Origin: Actinomycetota bacterium
Lineage (GTDB): Bacteria > Actinomycetota > Thermoleophilia > Miltoncostaeales > Miltoncostaeaceae
Direction of reading: 5' to 3'
DNA: 13,823 nt
NCBI GenBank assembly: GCA_947475125.1
Contig: CANJMX010000029.1
Span: 1 to 13,823 of the forward strand
Part shown: positions 13,746 to 13,823 of the stretch, one piece after another
Numbering within the stretch: the stretch's first letter is position 1
Layout: each line of letters starts with the position of its first letter
The notes under the pieces: model-generated
What the model was told of the DNA's origin: nothing
The model's database searches: none
What the model saw: the letters and a program-made list of their open reading frames with translations, nothing else
Program-made: the position numbers and the translations under genes

Positions 13746-13823
13746 ATGCCTCAGCGCCCCATGCCTCAGCGCCTTGGCGTTTCACACCGCCGTTCACTCG
13801 TGCTGACGGGGGCTGCGGCGATG
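13746..13823 (+). CDS. start of a gene encoding an exported protein (runs off right edge)
   Basis: Twenty-six codons are visible: MPQRPMPQRLGVSHRRSLVL followed by TGAAAM. A basic N-region with the Arg-Arg pair (SHRRSLVL) leads into a hydrophobic stretch, as in a twin-arginine or Sec signal peptide. AGGAG at 13731-13735 lies 10 nt upstream of ATG 13746. The first 15 bases are tandemly duplicated (13746-13760 and 13761-13775, 13 of 15 identical), so a second in-frame ATG exists at 13761, but it is 25 nt from the Shine-Dalgarno. TACAAT at 13676-13681 is a reasonable -10 box; no well-spaced -35 is seen. The gene is divergent from the lipoprotein gene, with 250 bp between starts. The product cannot be named. 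Confidence 0.65.
   Translation, partial: MPQRPMPQRLGVSHRRSLVLTGAAAM

Overview
The window is chromosomal DNA of a high-GC bacterium, most likely an actinomycetote. The evidence is strong G/C bias at third codon positions, GTG starts, Shine-Dalgarno motifs of the AGGAG type, a LacI regulator with the actinobacterial 'TASN.F..PD' recognition helix and 'YxGPNPGAR' hinge, and small hypothetical proteins of a kind I recall from Actinomycetota. I cannot fix the lineage further. No rRNA, tRNA, CRISPR array, transposase or phage gene was seen.

Left part (1-2985): the N-terminal half of an MMPL/RND-type membrane transporter runs off the left edge on the minus strand. Divergent from it are a SpoU/TrmH-type RNA methyltransferase and a glutaredoxin 9 nt behind it, then a NarL/LuxR-type response regulator whose phosphoacceptor Asp appears replaced by Glu. 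A perfect 14-bp hairpin closes this side, shared with the converging gene.

Centre (2993-9042): on the minus strand lie an orphan periplasmic binding protein of the branched-chain amino acid type and a full-length catalase-peroxidase (katG). A small SnoaL/NTF2-like protein follows on the plus strand. An acetoacetate-decarboxylase-like gene and a divergent LacI-family regulator come next. Their 29-bp intergenic region and the regulator's first codons hold two copies of CCCTAA-N4-TTAG, 23 bp apart, which look like the operators of a self-controlled divergent pair.

Right part (9043-13823): a run of short, unlinked genes comprises two ABM-like small proteins, two predicted lipoproteins of unknown fold, and an FAD-dependent monooxygenase. 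Each of four successive intergenic gaps between 9687 and 12868 carries a copy (two clear, one decayed, one half-copy) of the same structured repeat, always on the 3' side of a minus-strand gene. The repeat is a CTCTTCTGCAG-type hairpin, a conserved spacer, then a GGGAGCC/GGCTCCC hairpin followed on the minus strand by TCRTTTT-like sequence. It reads like a dispersed family of terminator-type palindromic elements and is the most unusual structure here. The window ends in the first 26 codons of a plus-strand gene with a twin-arginine-like signal peptide.

The genes do not form one pathway. The functional units supported by sequence are the methyltransferase-glutaredoxin pair, the LacI/decarboxylase-like pair, and the repeat-separated single genes. 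I see no clear new defence or biosynthetic system.
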